Source of the DNA: Ornithinimicrobium avium
Lineage (GTDB): Bacteria; Actinomycetota; Actinomycetes; Actinomycetales; Dermatophilaceae
NCBI RefSeq assembly: GCF_003351765.1
Contig: NZ_CP031229.1
Coordinates: 2,604,001-2,668,000 of the forward strand
Reading direction: 5' to 3'
Length of the DNA stretch: 64,000 nt
The stretch's first letter is position 1, and each line of letters starts with the position of its first letter. The translations under genes and the position numbers were made by a program. Positions 8,453 through 18,000 of the stretch are shown here, one piece after another. Under the pieces are notes generated by a model. That model made no database searches. It was not told the origin of the DNA and saw nothing but the letters and a program-made list of their open reading frames with translations.

Positions 8453-9594
8453 CCTGTGGCGGACGGCCCGCGGCGCGAGGCCTCCTCGAGCGCGGCGATG
8501 AAGCCGGGCGCGTGGGTGACCCAGTCGAAGCCCTCCCGGGCGGCGGCGTGCCCCCGGCGGCCGGTCTCCGCCGCGGCGACCGGGTCCTGCGCCCACGTCA
8601 TGATCTGCGCGGCGGTCTGCTCGACGTCGTGGAACGGGACGACCACGCCACCGCCGGACTCCCGGACGAGCTCGGTGGGCACCGGCAGCGGAGTGGTCAC
8701 CACGGGGACCGCGTGCGCCATGTACTCCACCACCTTGGTGGGCATGCTCGGCCGGAAGTTGGCCTCGTCGTGCAGCAGCGACAGCCCCGCCAACGCACCG
8801 GCGAGACGCTCGACCGCCTCGTCGTTGGGCACGAACCCGGACCACTCGAGGTCCCCGTCGTGCGCGGCCTGCTCCAGCACCTGACCCGCCCGGCCGTGCG
8901 CGGGCCCGATGACCTGCACGACGACGCTGCCCCCGGAGTCCTGGCGCAGCCGGCGCGCCACGGCGACCATCTCGTCCGCGCCCCGCTCCATCGTCACGCT
9001 GCCGAGGTAGACGACGCGCAGCCGTCCCTCCCGGTCCGGGGTGGCGGCGGGGCGGGGGTCCCGCGGGACGTAGGTGGTGTTGGGCACCACCGGGTGCGGC
9101 CGCGCGAAGCGGGCCGCGTAGTGGTGGTCGGCGAGCAGCAGCGGCATCCGCCGCTCGGCCCAGCGCTCCATGAGGCGCACGCCGGTGGCCGCCGGCCGGC
9201 GCAGCAGCGGGGGCAGCCAGGGCCGCACCTCGAGCGCGGCCGCGGTGTCCTCGTGGACGTCCCAGACGACCGGCGGCAGGTCGAGTCCGAGGGTGGCCAG
9301 CACCAGCTCCGGGTCGTGCAGGAGCACGACGTCGTGCCCGGGGGCCCGCTCGCGCAGCAGTCGCCGGGCGGCGGCCAGCGCCCGCAGCCGGAGGCGGCCC
9401 GAGGAGCGGGGCAGGTCGACGGGGGTCAGGCCGCGGACGCCGACCGGCCGCACGAGTCCGTAGGCGGCGTAGGGGGCGGCGTAGGTCACCTGCCACCCGG
9501 CGTCCAGCAGGGCCTGGATCTGCCGGTGCCGGATCCGGGCGTCGGCCGGGTGGTGGACGATCGTGACGACCAGGGCCGAGCGCGGCGAGCTCAC
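8437..9594 (-). CDS. GT4-like glycosyltransferase (GT-B fold)
   Basis: 385 residues. The N-terminal Rossmann half has VVLLHDPELVLA and VVWDVHEDTA, like cytosolic retaining glycosyltransferases that build surface polysaccharides. The C-terminal half has the nucleotide-sugar site with RVVYLGSVTMERG and PSMPTKVVEYMAHAVPVV. The last of these is the E-containing motif of family 4. The GTG start at 9594 overlaps the stop of the ABC ATPase gene (GTGA), placing it as the last gene of the leftward operon dehydrogenase-permease-ATPase-GT. Acceptor and donor are unknown. Confidence 0.85.
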   Translation of the reverse strand: MSSPRSALVVTIVHHPADARIRHRQIQALLDAGWQVTYAAPYAAYGLVRPVGVRGLTPVDLPRSSGRLRLRALAAARRLLRERAPGHDVVLLHDPELVLATLGLDLPPVVWDVHEDTAAALEVRPWLPPLLRRPAATGVRLMERWAERRMPLLLADHHYAARFARPHPVVPNTTYVPRDPRPAATPDREGRLRVVYLGSVTMERGADEMVAVARRLRQDSGGSVVVQVIGPAHGRAGQVLEQAAHDGDLEWSGFVPNDEAVERLAGALAGLSLLHDEANFRPSMPTKVVEYMAHAVPVVTTPLPVPTELVRESGGGVVVPFHDVEQTAAQIMTWAQDPVAAAETGRRGHAAAREGFDWVTHAPGFIAALEEASRRGPSATGQSRP

Positions 9595-10460
9595 GCCGGC
9601 CCCTGCCCCGGCGGGGTGGGCCCACCGCGCCGGTTGGCCCGCCGACGCCTGGCGACCCACTCGGCGTAGGCGTCGACGACCTCCCCGGAGGGGCCGTCCA
9701 TGATGAGGTGGCCATGCTCCATCCACAGCGCCCGGTCGCACATCGACTTGATGGTGTTGTTGTTGTGGCTGACCATGAACACCGTGCCGGCGTCCCGGCG
9801 GATCTGGGTGATCCGGTCCTGGGCGCGCTTGCGGAAGTCCGCGTCCCCGGTCCCCAGGGCCTCGTCGACGACGAGGATGTCCGGCACGGCGGCGGTCGAG
9901 ATGGCGAAGCGCAGCCGGGCGGCCATGCCGGAGGAGTAGGACTCCATCGGCAGGTCGATGAAGCTGCCGATGCCGCTGAACTCGACGATGTCGGCGAAGC
10001 GCTCGCGGACCTCCTGCTTGGACAGCCCCAGCGCCTGACCGCCGATCATCACGTTGCGGGCGCCGCTGAGCTTGCGCATCAGCACCGCGTTGACGCCGAG
10101 CAGCGCGGCCCGGCCGTCGAGGTAGATCTGGCCCCGGTCCGGCGGGATCAGCCCGGCGATGGCGCGGAGCAGGGTCGACTTGCCGGACCCGTTGCGGCCG
10201 ATGAGACCGACCGACTCGCCCTGGTAGGCGACGAAGGAGGCGTCCTTGACGGCGTGCACCTCGCGCACCCCGACTTGCGGGGTGGTGCGGCTGAACAGGC
10301 GTGCGAAGAGGTTGCTCTCGTCCTCCTCCACCTCGTGGGCGCGGCCCGCCCCGTAGACCCGGTAGATGATGTCGACGTGGCTGACGATCGCCGCGGGCCG
10401 GCGGCCGTCGGCGGTGGGGCCGGCGGACGGGTGGCCCTCCGGCCGCTCAGGCGCGTCCAT
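9591..10460 (-). CDS. ABC exporter ATPase for polysaccharide/teichoic acid (Wzt/TagH type)
   Basis: 289 residues with one nucleotide-binding domain: Walker A GRNGSGKSTLL, signature SYSSGMAARLRFA, Walker B ILVVDEALGTGD, and switch His in FMVSHNNNTIK. The unusual signature (SSGM) and the GTGDADF segment are characteristic of Wzt/TagH exporters of O-antigen and wall teichoic acid. No carbohydrate-binding C-terminal domain is present; the protein ends soon after the NBD with a basic tail. It overlaps the permease gene by 14 bp and pairs with it. Confidence 0.93.
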   Translation of the reverse strand: MDAPERPEGHPSAGPTADGRRPAAIVSHVDIIYRVYGAGRAHEVEEDESNLFARLFSRTTPQVGVREVHAVKDASFVAYQGESVGLIGRNGSGKSTLLRAIAGLIPPDRGQIYLDGRAALLGVNAVLMRKLSGARNVMIGGQALGLSKQEVRERFADIVEFSGIGSFIDLPMESYSSGMAARLRFAISTAAVPDILVVDEALGTGDADFRKRAQDRITQIRRDAGTVFMVSHNNNTIKSMCDRALWMEHGHLIMDGPSGEVVDAYAEWVARRRRANRRGGPTPPGQGPA

Positions 10461-11343
10461 AGCTCGCCTCCGCCCGCCAGAAGGTGACGAAGCCGACGAC
10501 GCACAGCCCGACGGCCCAGGCCAGGGAGGCCAGCCAGGTCACCGGGTCGAGGGGGAACTCCTCGAGCAGCGTCTGCCGCACGAGCGTCATCATCAGGGCG
10601 ACCGGCTGGTACATCATCAGGTCGCTGATCAGGCCCTTGCCGGCGTAGTCGGCGATCGGGAAGAAGACCCCCGAGACGTAGCGCAGCACGCGCGTGGCCA
10701 GCCCGATCAGGTTGCTCACGTCGCGCACCGCGTGCACCAGCCGCGCGCAGATCAGCGCGATCCCCAGCGTGATCGCCGCGGCGAGCACGACCGCGACCGG
10801 GAAGAGCAGCCACTTCAGGCTGGGCACCTCCCCGGTGGCCACGGCCACGACGAGCAGGATGCCGAAGGCAGGCAGGCTGGCGATCAGCTCGGTGAGCACC
10901 ACCGACGCCGGCAGCAGCGCCCGGGGGAAGCGCAGCGAGCGGACCAGCCCGGTGCTGCTGATCATCGACTTGGAGCCGTGGTTGAACGCCGCGGAGAAGA
11001 AGATGAAGGTGAACAGCCCGGCGAGCAGGAAGCCGACGTAGTTCTCCGTCCTGCCCGTGGTGCCCAGCAGCTTGCCGAAGATCAGCCAGTAGGCCGCCCC
11101 GAAGAGGAGCGGGTTGAGCACCGACCAGAAGACGCCGAGGTAGTTGTTCTGGTGCCGGGCGGTGAAGCCGGCGTTGGACAGGGTGAGCAGGAAGTGGCGG
11201 TGGCGCCACAGGTCCCGCAGGTAGACCCCGACCGGGGGGCGGACGCCGACCTGGGCCAGCCCGTGCCGCTCCGCGAGGGCCGCGGCCTGGCCCTCGGACA
11301 GCCCGGGCAGGGAGCCCTGGTGGTCGGGTCCGCCGAGGGTCAC
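10447..11343 (-). CDS. ABC exporter permease for polysaccharide/teichoic acid (Wzm/TagG type)
   Basis: 298 residues, ABC-2 type. A cytosolic N-terminus carries the amphipathic RDLWRHRHFLLTL segment, then TARHQNNYLGVFWSVLNPL, which is the conserved entry motif of TagG/Wzm. Six hydrophobic segments follow. GTG start at 11343 overlaps the upstream dehydrogenase stop (GTGA). With the ATPase it would export a lipid-linked polymer across the membrane; the absence of a Wzx/Wzy pair in the window suits ABC-dependent export. Confidence 0.92.
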   Translation of the reverse strand: MTLGGPDHQGSLPGLSEGQAAALAERHGLAQVGVRPPVGVYLRDLWRHRHFLLTLSNAGFTARHQNNYLGVFWSVLNPLLFGAAYWLIFGKLLGTTGRTENYVGFLLAGLFTFIFFSAAFNHGSKSMISSTGLVRSLRFPRALLPASVVLTELIASLPAFGILLVVAVATGEVPSLKWLLFPVAVVLAAAITLGIALICARLVHAVRDVSNLIGLATRVLRYVSGVFFPIADYAGKGLISDLMMYQPVALMMTLVRQTLLEEFPLDPVTWLASLAWAVGLCVVGFVTFWRAEASYGRA

Positions 11344-12599
11344 AGCCGGTGGACCCGCTCGCCGTCGTGGGCCTTGCCGCGGGTGTCGAAGAGCTGGGTG
11401 GCGGCGCCGGCCAGGGCGTCGACGTCGTACTCGCGGTGGTTCTGCACCAGGACCGTCAGGTCGGCGGCGGCCGCGCCCTCCGCGGCGTCCTCCACCCGGG
11501 CCGCGCCGGGCACCGCGCGCCAGTCGCTCACGTGCGGGTCGTGGTACTGCACGACCGCACCCTTGGCGACCAGCGCCCTGGCCAGCGGCACCGCCGGGGA
11601 CTCCCGCTGGTCGGCGATGTTCGGCTTGTAGGTCACGCCCAGCAGCAGCACGGTCGATCCCCGCAGCGACTTGCCCTGGTCGTTGAGCAGGTCCTGCACC
11701 CGCGAGACCACGTAGCCCGGCATCCCGGAGTTGATCTCCTGGGCCAGCTCCACGAACCGGAACGGGTAGCCCAGCCGGGCCCGCACGTTGTGCGACAGGT
11801 AGTTCGGGTCGATCGGGATGCAGTGCCCGCCCACCCCCGGCCCGGGGTAGAACGCCTGGAACCCGAACGGCTTGGAGGAGGCCGCCTCGATCACGTCCCA
11901 CAGGTCGATGCCCAGCTCGTGGCAGAACTTCACCATCTCGTTGACCAGCGCGATGTTGATGTGCCGGTAGGTGTTCTCCAGCAGCTTGGCCGTCTCCGCC
12001 TCGCGCGTGCCCTTGGCCCGCACCACCGTGTCCACGAACCGTCCGTAGAACTCCGCCGCCGCATCCGTGCACGCCGGCGTCTGACCGCCGACCACCTTCG
12101 GGGTGTTCCTCGCCCCGAACTTCTCGTTGCCCGGGTCGATCCGCTCCGGGGAGAAGGCCAGGTTGAAGTCCTCACCGGCGACCATCCCACCGGCCTCCAG
12201 CAGCGGGCGCACCACCTCGTCCGTCGTGCCCGGGTAGGTCGTGGACTCCAGCACCACCAGCATCCCGGGCTGCAGGTTGCGGGCCACCGCACCCACCGCG
12301 GCCTCCACCGCACGCAGGTCCGGGCCACCCTCCTCCGACAACGGCGTCGGCACGCAGATCACCGCCACCTTCGCCTCGGCGATCCGCGACTCCTGCGTCG
12401 TCGCCTCGAACCCGCCGGCCACCATCTGCGCGATGTCCGCGTCCGACAGGTCGTCCACGTGGCTGCGGCCGGCGTTCAGATCCCCCACCACACCCTCGTT
12501 CACGTCATACCCCAGGATCCTCAGACCCGAACGGGTCGCCTCCTGGGCCAGGGGCAGGCCCACATAACCCAGGCCGATGATGACGGCGTCGAAAGCCAC
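11340..12599 (-). CDS. UDP-N-acetylhexosamine 6-dehydrogenase (WecC/WbpA type)
   Basis: 419 residues, nucleotide-sugar dehydrogenase family. NAD motif GLGYVG is near residue 9, ICVPTPL and SPERIDPG motifs are present, and the catalytic Cys is about residue 260 in GVGGHCIPIDP. The GGHC(I/V)P context and length match enzymes acting on UDP-ManNAc or UDP-GlcNAc rather than UDP-glucose (compare GGYCLP in the ugd at 7286). GTG at 12599 is preceded by GAGGAG. First gene of the exporter operon. A second acidic sugar, an N-acetylhexosaminuronate, is the expected product; the exact epimer is not decidable. Confidence 0.87.
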   Translation of the reverse strand: MAFDAVIIGLGYVGLPLAQEATRSGLRILGYDVNEGVVGDLNAGRSHVDDLSDADIAQMVAGGFEATTQESRIAEAKVAVICVPTPLSEEGGPDLRAVEAAVGAVARNLQPGMLVVLESTTYPGTTDEVVRPLLEAGGMVAGEDFNLAFSPERIDPGNEKFGARNTPKVVGGQTPACTDAAAEFYGRFVDTVVRAKGTREAETAKLLENTYRHINIALVNEMVKFCHELGIDLWDVIEAASSKPFGFQAFYPGPGVGGHCIPIDPNYLSHNVRARLGYPFRFVELAQEINSGMPGYVVSRVQDLLNDQGKSLRGSTVLLLGVTYKPNIADQRESPAVPLARALVAKGAVVQYHDPHVSDWRAVPGAARVEDAAEGAAAADLTVLVQNHREYDVDALAGAATQLFDTRGKAHDGERVHRL

Positions 12600-12747
12600 G
12601 GTGTCACTCCTCGAGAAAGTCTGTGCTGGTCACGCGCTCGGGCCGAGCCACGTCGTGCCGGGTGCCGCTGACGAGGAGCGGTCCCGCTCCGCTCGACAGG
12701 GCGGGAGCGTCCGGAATCCTAGCAGCCATCCTCCGCTCCGCCCCTGT

Positions 12748-14916
12748 TCACCGGCCGCCGCCCCCGGCCATCTGCTCCACCAGCGGCACCATCTCCTCCT
12801 TCACCAGCGGCTCCAGGCTGCGGGCGTAGGTGTCGGTGATGTGGCTGGTCTGCCGGTAGACGAGGACCCCGCCGATCACCGGCACGCAGGTCTGCGGGTC
12901 GGGGCAGATCGCGTCGCGCACGTCGAGCAGGCGGACGTCGGGCACCTGCTCGGCGGCCGCCTCGAACAGCGGCGCCGAGCTGTTGTCGATGCCCTCCTGC
13001 TTGTCGAAGGTGCAGGCGGCCAGGTCGTCCGGGTGCTCGGCGACGCACTCGTAGACGCTGATGTCCGGGGCTGCGTTGTCGAGCATTCCCAGGACGGGTA
13101 TGCCGTGGTCCGCCAGCTCCTGCCAGGTCTCCACGATCGCGGGGAGCATGGCGTCCTCGCTCAGGGTCGAGGGGTCGCTCTCGTCGGTGAGGGCCTGGAA
13201 GTTGCGCTGGGTGGTCAGCACCAGGTCCGGGTCGAGGTCGACGATCTCTTGCATGACGAGGTCGTTCCACTGTGCGCAGCTGGTGTAGGGACCGCCCTTG
13301 GCCACCTGCATGCCGCTGTGGAACCCGCACGCGGACTTGGTGTAGGAGACGAGGTGCCAGCCCTCGTCCTTGCCGATCTGGTCCAGGACCGACTGCCACT
13401 GCAAGATCTTGGAGTCGCCGACCACGGCGATGGTCACCTCGCCCTGAGGGTCTCCGTAGTCGCAGCGGATCGGCTCGGGGTCGGACTGGTTCTGCTGGCA
13501 GCCGTCGTCGTAGCCGGCGGGCACGTCCTGGGTGGCCTCCGTCGCGGCGGGCACGAAGCCGTCGACGAGGGCGAGGCTGGCGACCGAGCCCGGCGGCGGG
13601 GTCCCGTCCGACGTCGTGGTCGGCGCGTCGGTGCGCGCCCCGCCGTCCCGCTGCCCGCCGCCCTGGGTGATCGCGCCGGCACCCGCGGCGGTGCTGCTCC
13701 CCGGCGCGGAGCTGGTGGGCACGGCGAGCACGAGCAGGAGCCCGGCGACCACGCCGACGGCGGTGAAGTTCGCGCCCAGGGACAGCGTGAACCGGTTGGA
13801 CGCGGACAGGCTGCGGGAGAAGCGCAGCGGGTTCTCCACGTAGCGCAGGGACAGCCATGCCGGGACGACCGAGAGCAGGGCGACGGCGGTGCCGGCCAGC
13901 GGGCTCAGCCCGTCCCAGTAGGCGTCGGCCGAGACGAGCAGCGGCCAGTGCCACAGGTAGAGGGAGTAGGACAGGCCCCCGACCCACACCATGGAGGGCC
14001 GCGACAGGATCCCCGCGGCGCCGCTCCGACCGCTGGTGAAGCCGGCGATGATCACCGCCGCGGTGCCCAGCGTGGGCAGCAGCGCGTGGTAGCCGGGCCA
14101 GGGCGTCCGGGTGTCGATGACGAAGCCGCTGAGCACCACGGCGGCCAGCCCCGCCCAGCCCAGCACGACGGCGAAGGTCCGGGGCAGGCGCGCCCACAGC
14201 AGCGCGCCGATGGCCACGAACGCGCCGATGCCCAGCTCCCACAGCCGGGTGGTGCTGACGAAGAAGGCCCGTTCGGGGTTGGCGCCGGTCAGGTGCAGGG
14301 ACCAGAGGAAGGAGGGGACGATGACGACGAGGATGGCGGCGGTCATCACCGGTCGCAGCCGGGCCGAGCCGCGGCGCGCCACCCACCAGCCGACCGCGAT
14401 GAGCAGCAGCGGCCAGACGATGTAGAACTGCTCCTCGACCGCCAGCGACCAGAAGTGCTGCACGGGCGAGGCGCTGACGTCCTCGGCCAGGTAGTCCACC
14501 GCGCGTCCGGCGAGGACCCAGTTGACGACGTACGTGGCGGCCCCGACGATGTCGAGGCCGAAGGTGCGCCACTCCACGACCGAGGAGGTCAGCCAGGTCA
14601 GGAAGGTCGTGACGACGAGGACCAGCGCGGTGGCCGGCAGCAGCCGCTTGGCGCGCCGGGCGTAGAACCGTGGCAGCGAGACCCTGCCCTTGGTCTCCAG
14701 CTCCCTGATGAGCAGCCCGGTGATGAGGAAGCCGGAGATGACGAAGAAGACGTCGACCCCGACGAAGCCGCCGGGCAGGAACGGCAGGCCGGCGTGGTAG
14801 ACCAGCACCAGCAGGATCGCGACGGCGCGCATCCCCTCGATGTCCGGGCGGAACCCCTTGGGGCGCTCCGCACCGGCGCGCCTCCTGACGCGCAACCCGG
14901 TGTCGGTGCTGGTCAC
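12748..14916 (-). CDS. Membrane O-acyltransferase with C-terminal SGNH domain (OafA type)
   Basis: 722 residues. An acyltransferase-3 domain of about 10 transmembrane helices starts with FRPDIEGMRAVAILLVLVYH (catalytic His) and GFVGVDVFFVISGFLITG. A Ser/Thr/Gly-rich extracytoplasmic linker follows, then a C-terminal SGNH hydrolase-like domain with VAVVGDSKILQW (GDS serine) and a late conserved histidine in the SHITD segment. Such fusions acetylate surface glycans (OafA, OatA-like). GTG at 14916 has AAGGA 8 nt upstream. It is 148 bp before the dehydrogenase start and in the same direction, so it may or may not share its transcript. Substrate inferred only from location. Confidence 0.9.
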   Translation of the reverse strand: MTSTDTGLRVRRRAGAERPKGFRPDIEGMRAVAILLVLVYHAGLPFLPGGFVGVDVFFVISGFLITGLLIRELETKGRVSLPRFYARRAKRLLPATALVLVVTTFLTWLTSSVVEWRTFGLDIVGAATYVVNWVLAGRAVDYLAEDVSASPVQHFWSLAVEEQFYIVWPLLLIAVGWWVARRGSARLRPVMTAAILVVIVPSFLWSLHLTGANPERAFFVSTTRLWELGIGAFVAIGALLWARLPRTFAVVLGWAGLAAVVLSGFVIDTRTPWPGYHALLPTLGTAAVIIAGFTSGRSGAAGILSRPSMVWVGGLSYSLYLWHWPLLVSADAYWDGLSPLAGTAVALLSVVPAWLSLRYVENPLRFSRSLSASNRFTLSLGANFTAVGVVAGLLLVLAVPTSSAPGSSTAAGAGAITQGGGQRDGGARTDAPTTTSDGTPPPGSVASLALVDGFVPAATEATQDVPAGYDDGCQQNQSDPEPIRCDYGDPQGEVTIAVVGDSKILQWQSVLDQIGKDEGWHLVSYTKSACGFHSGMQVAKGGPYTSCAQWNDLVMQEIVDLDPDLVLTTQRNFQALTDESDPSTLSEDAMLPAIVETWQELADHGIPVLGMLDNAAPDISVYECVAEHPDDLAACTFDKQEGIDNSSAPLFEAAAEQVPDVRLLDVRDAICPDPQTCVPVIGGVLVYRQTSHITDTYARSLEPLVKEEMVPLVEQMAGGGGR

Positions 14917-15085
14917 GTGCTCGGTCCTTCGGGGGTATGGCGTGCTGGTCGGGTCGGCGCGCACGTCCTGGCCGGGGTGCGGGAGCTGGTGGGGTGGAGG
15001 GCCCCGCGCTGCGAAGACCGCCCCACATGGTGGCACGGTTTTCTCGGTGCTTCCTGGGTCCGGGTCGCGAGGACCGCGTGCCCCC

Positions 15086-18000
15086 TCAGGACGGCTCGAT
15101 CCCGCGCCGGCGCAGGGCGCTGAGCTCGTCGAGGGCGGCGACCACACGGGCGCAGTTGTCGCGGTCGCGGTAGGTGAAGGAGCCGGCGACGCGCGCGGCA
15201 TACACCTCCTCCATCGTGCAACCGCGCCGCAGGACCTCCTCGAGGGCGTCCAGGGTGCCCTCCACGGTGCGCACGACGGGACCGTAGCCGTCCCGCTCGT
15301 AGTCGAACCAGGAGCGGGAGGCGTGGCCGGACTCGTAGTCCGCCTCGTCGAAGCGGGCGTAGACGACCGGGGTGCCCAGGTAGGCGACGTCGAAGTGCAC
15401 CGAGGAATAGTCGGTGAGGAACGCGTCGCAACCGCGCAGCAGGTCCTGGAAGCTGGTCGCGTCGGTGTCCGCGACCGCGATCCGCTCGGCCGAGGCGATC
15501 GCCCCGTCGAAGGAGGAAGCCATGTTGTAGTGCGGCAGGAAGGTGAGCCGGAAGTCGTGCTCTTCCAGCATCCGGTGCAGCCGCGGGCTGCCCAGGAAGC
15601 CGCTGATGAAGCGCTCGTAGGCCGAGCCCTCGAACGGGATCTGCCCGGGGTTGGGCCGGCCGCTGAGGCGCGGCACGAGGTACTGGCGCCAGGTGGGCAT
15701 GAACAGCACGGTGCGGCTCGGCGGCGCCGGGACGAGACCGTCGTAGCGCGGCATGCCGATCTCGCGGACCTGCCGGTCGTAGCCGGAGACAGCCCGGATG
15801 GCCTCGCTCTCGCGCGGCATCACGGTGAGGATGAGGTCGTAGCCGGAGAGTCCGCGCTTGACCGCGTTGGGGTTGAGGTGCACGCCGTGCTTGAGGTAGA
15901 CCCGCAGCGCCCCGATCCGCCACGCGAGATGCTGCACGTAGCTCTCCTGGGTCCACTGCGCGGGCAGCAGGTAGCGGATGGAGTAGGCGTTGGCCAGCAC
16001 GTCGGCGTGCAGCATGAGCAGCTGGTGGCGCAGCGAGGAGTGGTCGACCACATGGCCGAGGGGGGCGACCCGCTCGCGCTGCGGGCTGTGCCGGTCGATG
16101 ACGTAGTAGACGTGGCGTCGAGGCTGGGTCCGGCGGATGTGCCGGAAGAGGTGCAGGCCGTTGTCCTGGGCCGTGTCGCTGCGCTCGCCGACGAGCATGA
16201 TGTGCCGGCCGGCGAAGAACGGCTGGGTGGCCAGGCGCACCATGCGCAGCGCGAGCATCCGGCGGCTGCCCCGTCGGCGCACGACCGACCCGAGGTCCTT
16301 GCGCACCATGGTGGCCTCCCAGCGCAACCGGGCGATCGCGCCCGCTCCCCGCTGGGTGGTCAGGTAGCTGATGCCGCCGGTGCGGGCGGTGTGCACGAGG
16401 AAGCGCACGACGTCGCCGCTGCCGGCGTCCGGGGCCACCGGCATCGTGACGGTGCGCGCGTCGAGCAGCACCCCCTTGGCGGGGCGCAGCCGTCGGGAGG
16501 TCGCCAGGGCCTCGACCTCGGTGTCCAGCTCGAGGGTGAGCACGGAGGTCCCGTCGCCCGCCCGCTCCAGCGGGAGACGGGCGGGCAGGTTCTCCCAGAC
16601 CTCGTGGCCACGGTTGTCGACCCGCGTCTCCAGCCCGGCCGGTGCGGAGGCGGCCACCGGCCGGCCGGCCCGGACGAGCGCCACCCGGTAGCGCCACGGG
16701 GGACGCGGCATGCCCGCCGGGAGCTTGGCGGAGAGCCAGACGAAGACGTCGACCGAGCCGCGAGCCGGGTCCAGTGCCTCCAGGCGCGGCGTCGACGCCC
16801 TCAGGCACAGCCCGCCCAGGTAGTCGCAGAAGGGGCCCTCGCGTCCGCCGGCCGTGCCGAGCGCGTGCTCCAGGTAGGCGGCCACCGTCTGCACGGCACA
16901 GGTCTTCGTCCATACCAGCAGCGGCAGCGGGGCCTCGATCCTGGCCTGGCGCAGGCGGGCGGCCTCCAGCCGGACCGCCCTGCCGAAGGAGCGGACCGCG
17001 CGGGACCGGGGGAGGTCGGCGACCGCCACGAGGGGCGCGCCGCTGTCGACGAGCGCGGCGCGGGCCGCGTGGGTCAGGTCGGACCTGCCGTCGCCCTCTG
17101 CGGCGACGAAGTCCACGCCCGGGTGGGCGAACGCGACCTCCTGCGCCTCGGCCCGGGCGCCGGCAGCGTGGACGACCGTGACCGGGGTGCCGAAGAGCGA
17201 CTCGTCGTCGCGGACCCGCTGGAGGACCTCGCCGAGGCGCCCGGCGGCGCCGAGCCCGACCGTGAGGACGAGGCGGAGGTTCCGCCTCCGGCGGCGGTCG
17301 GGCGCCGCCGGACCGGGCCGGGGGGCGGCGGTCGGTGCCGCGGGGGTCGTCCCTGCCGGCTGCGCCGTGGTGCCTTCGGGCGACACGGCCGTGCTCTGCG
17401 GCGGGTCCGGACGCGGGGGCCCGACCAGGTCGGCGACCCGGGCGAGGTAGGCCTCCGGCCCGAACCTGCTGCGCACCAGCTCCCGGCCACGTGCCACCTG
17501 GCGCGCGCGGGCGTCGGGGTCCGCGTGCAGGGAGCCGATCAGCTCCGGCACCGCGGCGGGATCGGCGTAGAGGGCGGCCTCGCCGAAGACCGGCTCGAAG
17601 CGCGGCGGGAGCACGGCCACCACCCCCCTGGCCACGGCGGTGGCCACCTCCGGGACGAAGCTCGCGGGCGTGCTCGGGTGCGGCTGGTGGACGTAGACGT
17701 CGAGCTGGTCGAGGAAGGTGGGCGGGTCGACCTCGCCCGCCCGCTGGACCGACCACGCCTCCGGGGCACCGCTGCCGCCCAGCAGCTCGAGGGGCACGGT
17801 GGCCGCGCCCAGGAGCCGGACGTCGGCGCTGCCGTCCACCGGGTAGGCCGCCAGCAGGTCCTCGGCCGTGGCGGGCCAGGCCGACGGCGCGTCCTCGGCC
17901 AGCCGGCCGAGCACCGGCCGGTCGCCGGCGGCGCTGCCGGTCTGCCCGCCGATCTGCCCGGGGAGCAGGTCACCGGTGAGCAGGTCGCCGACCACCTCGC

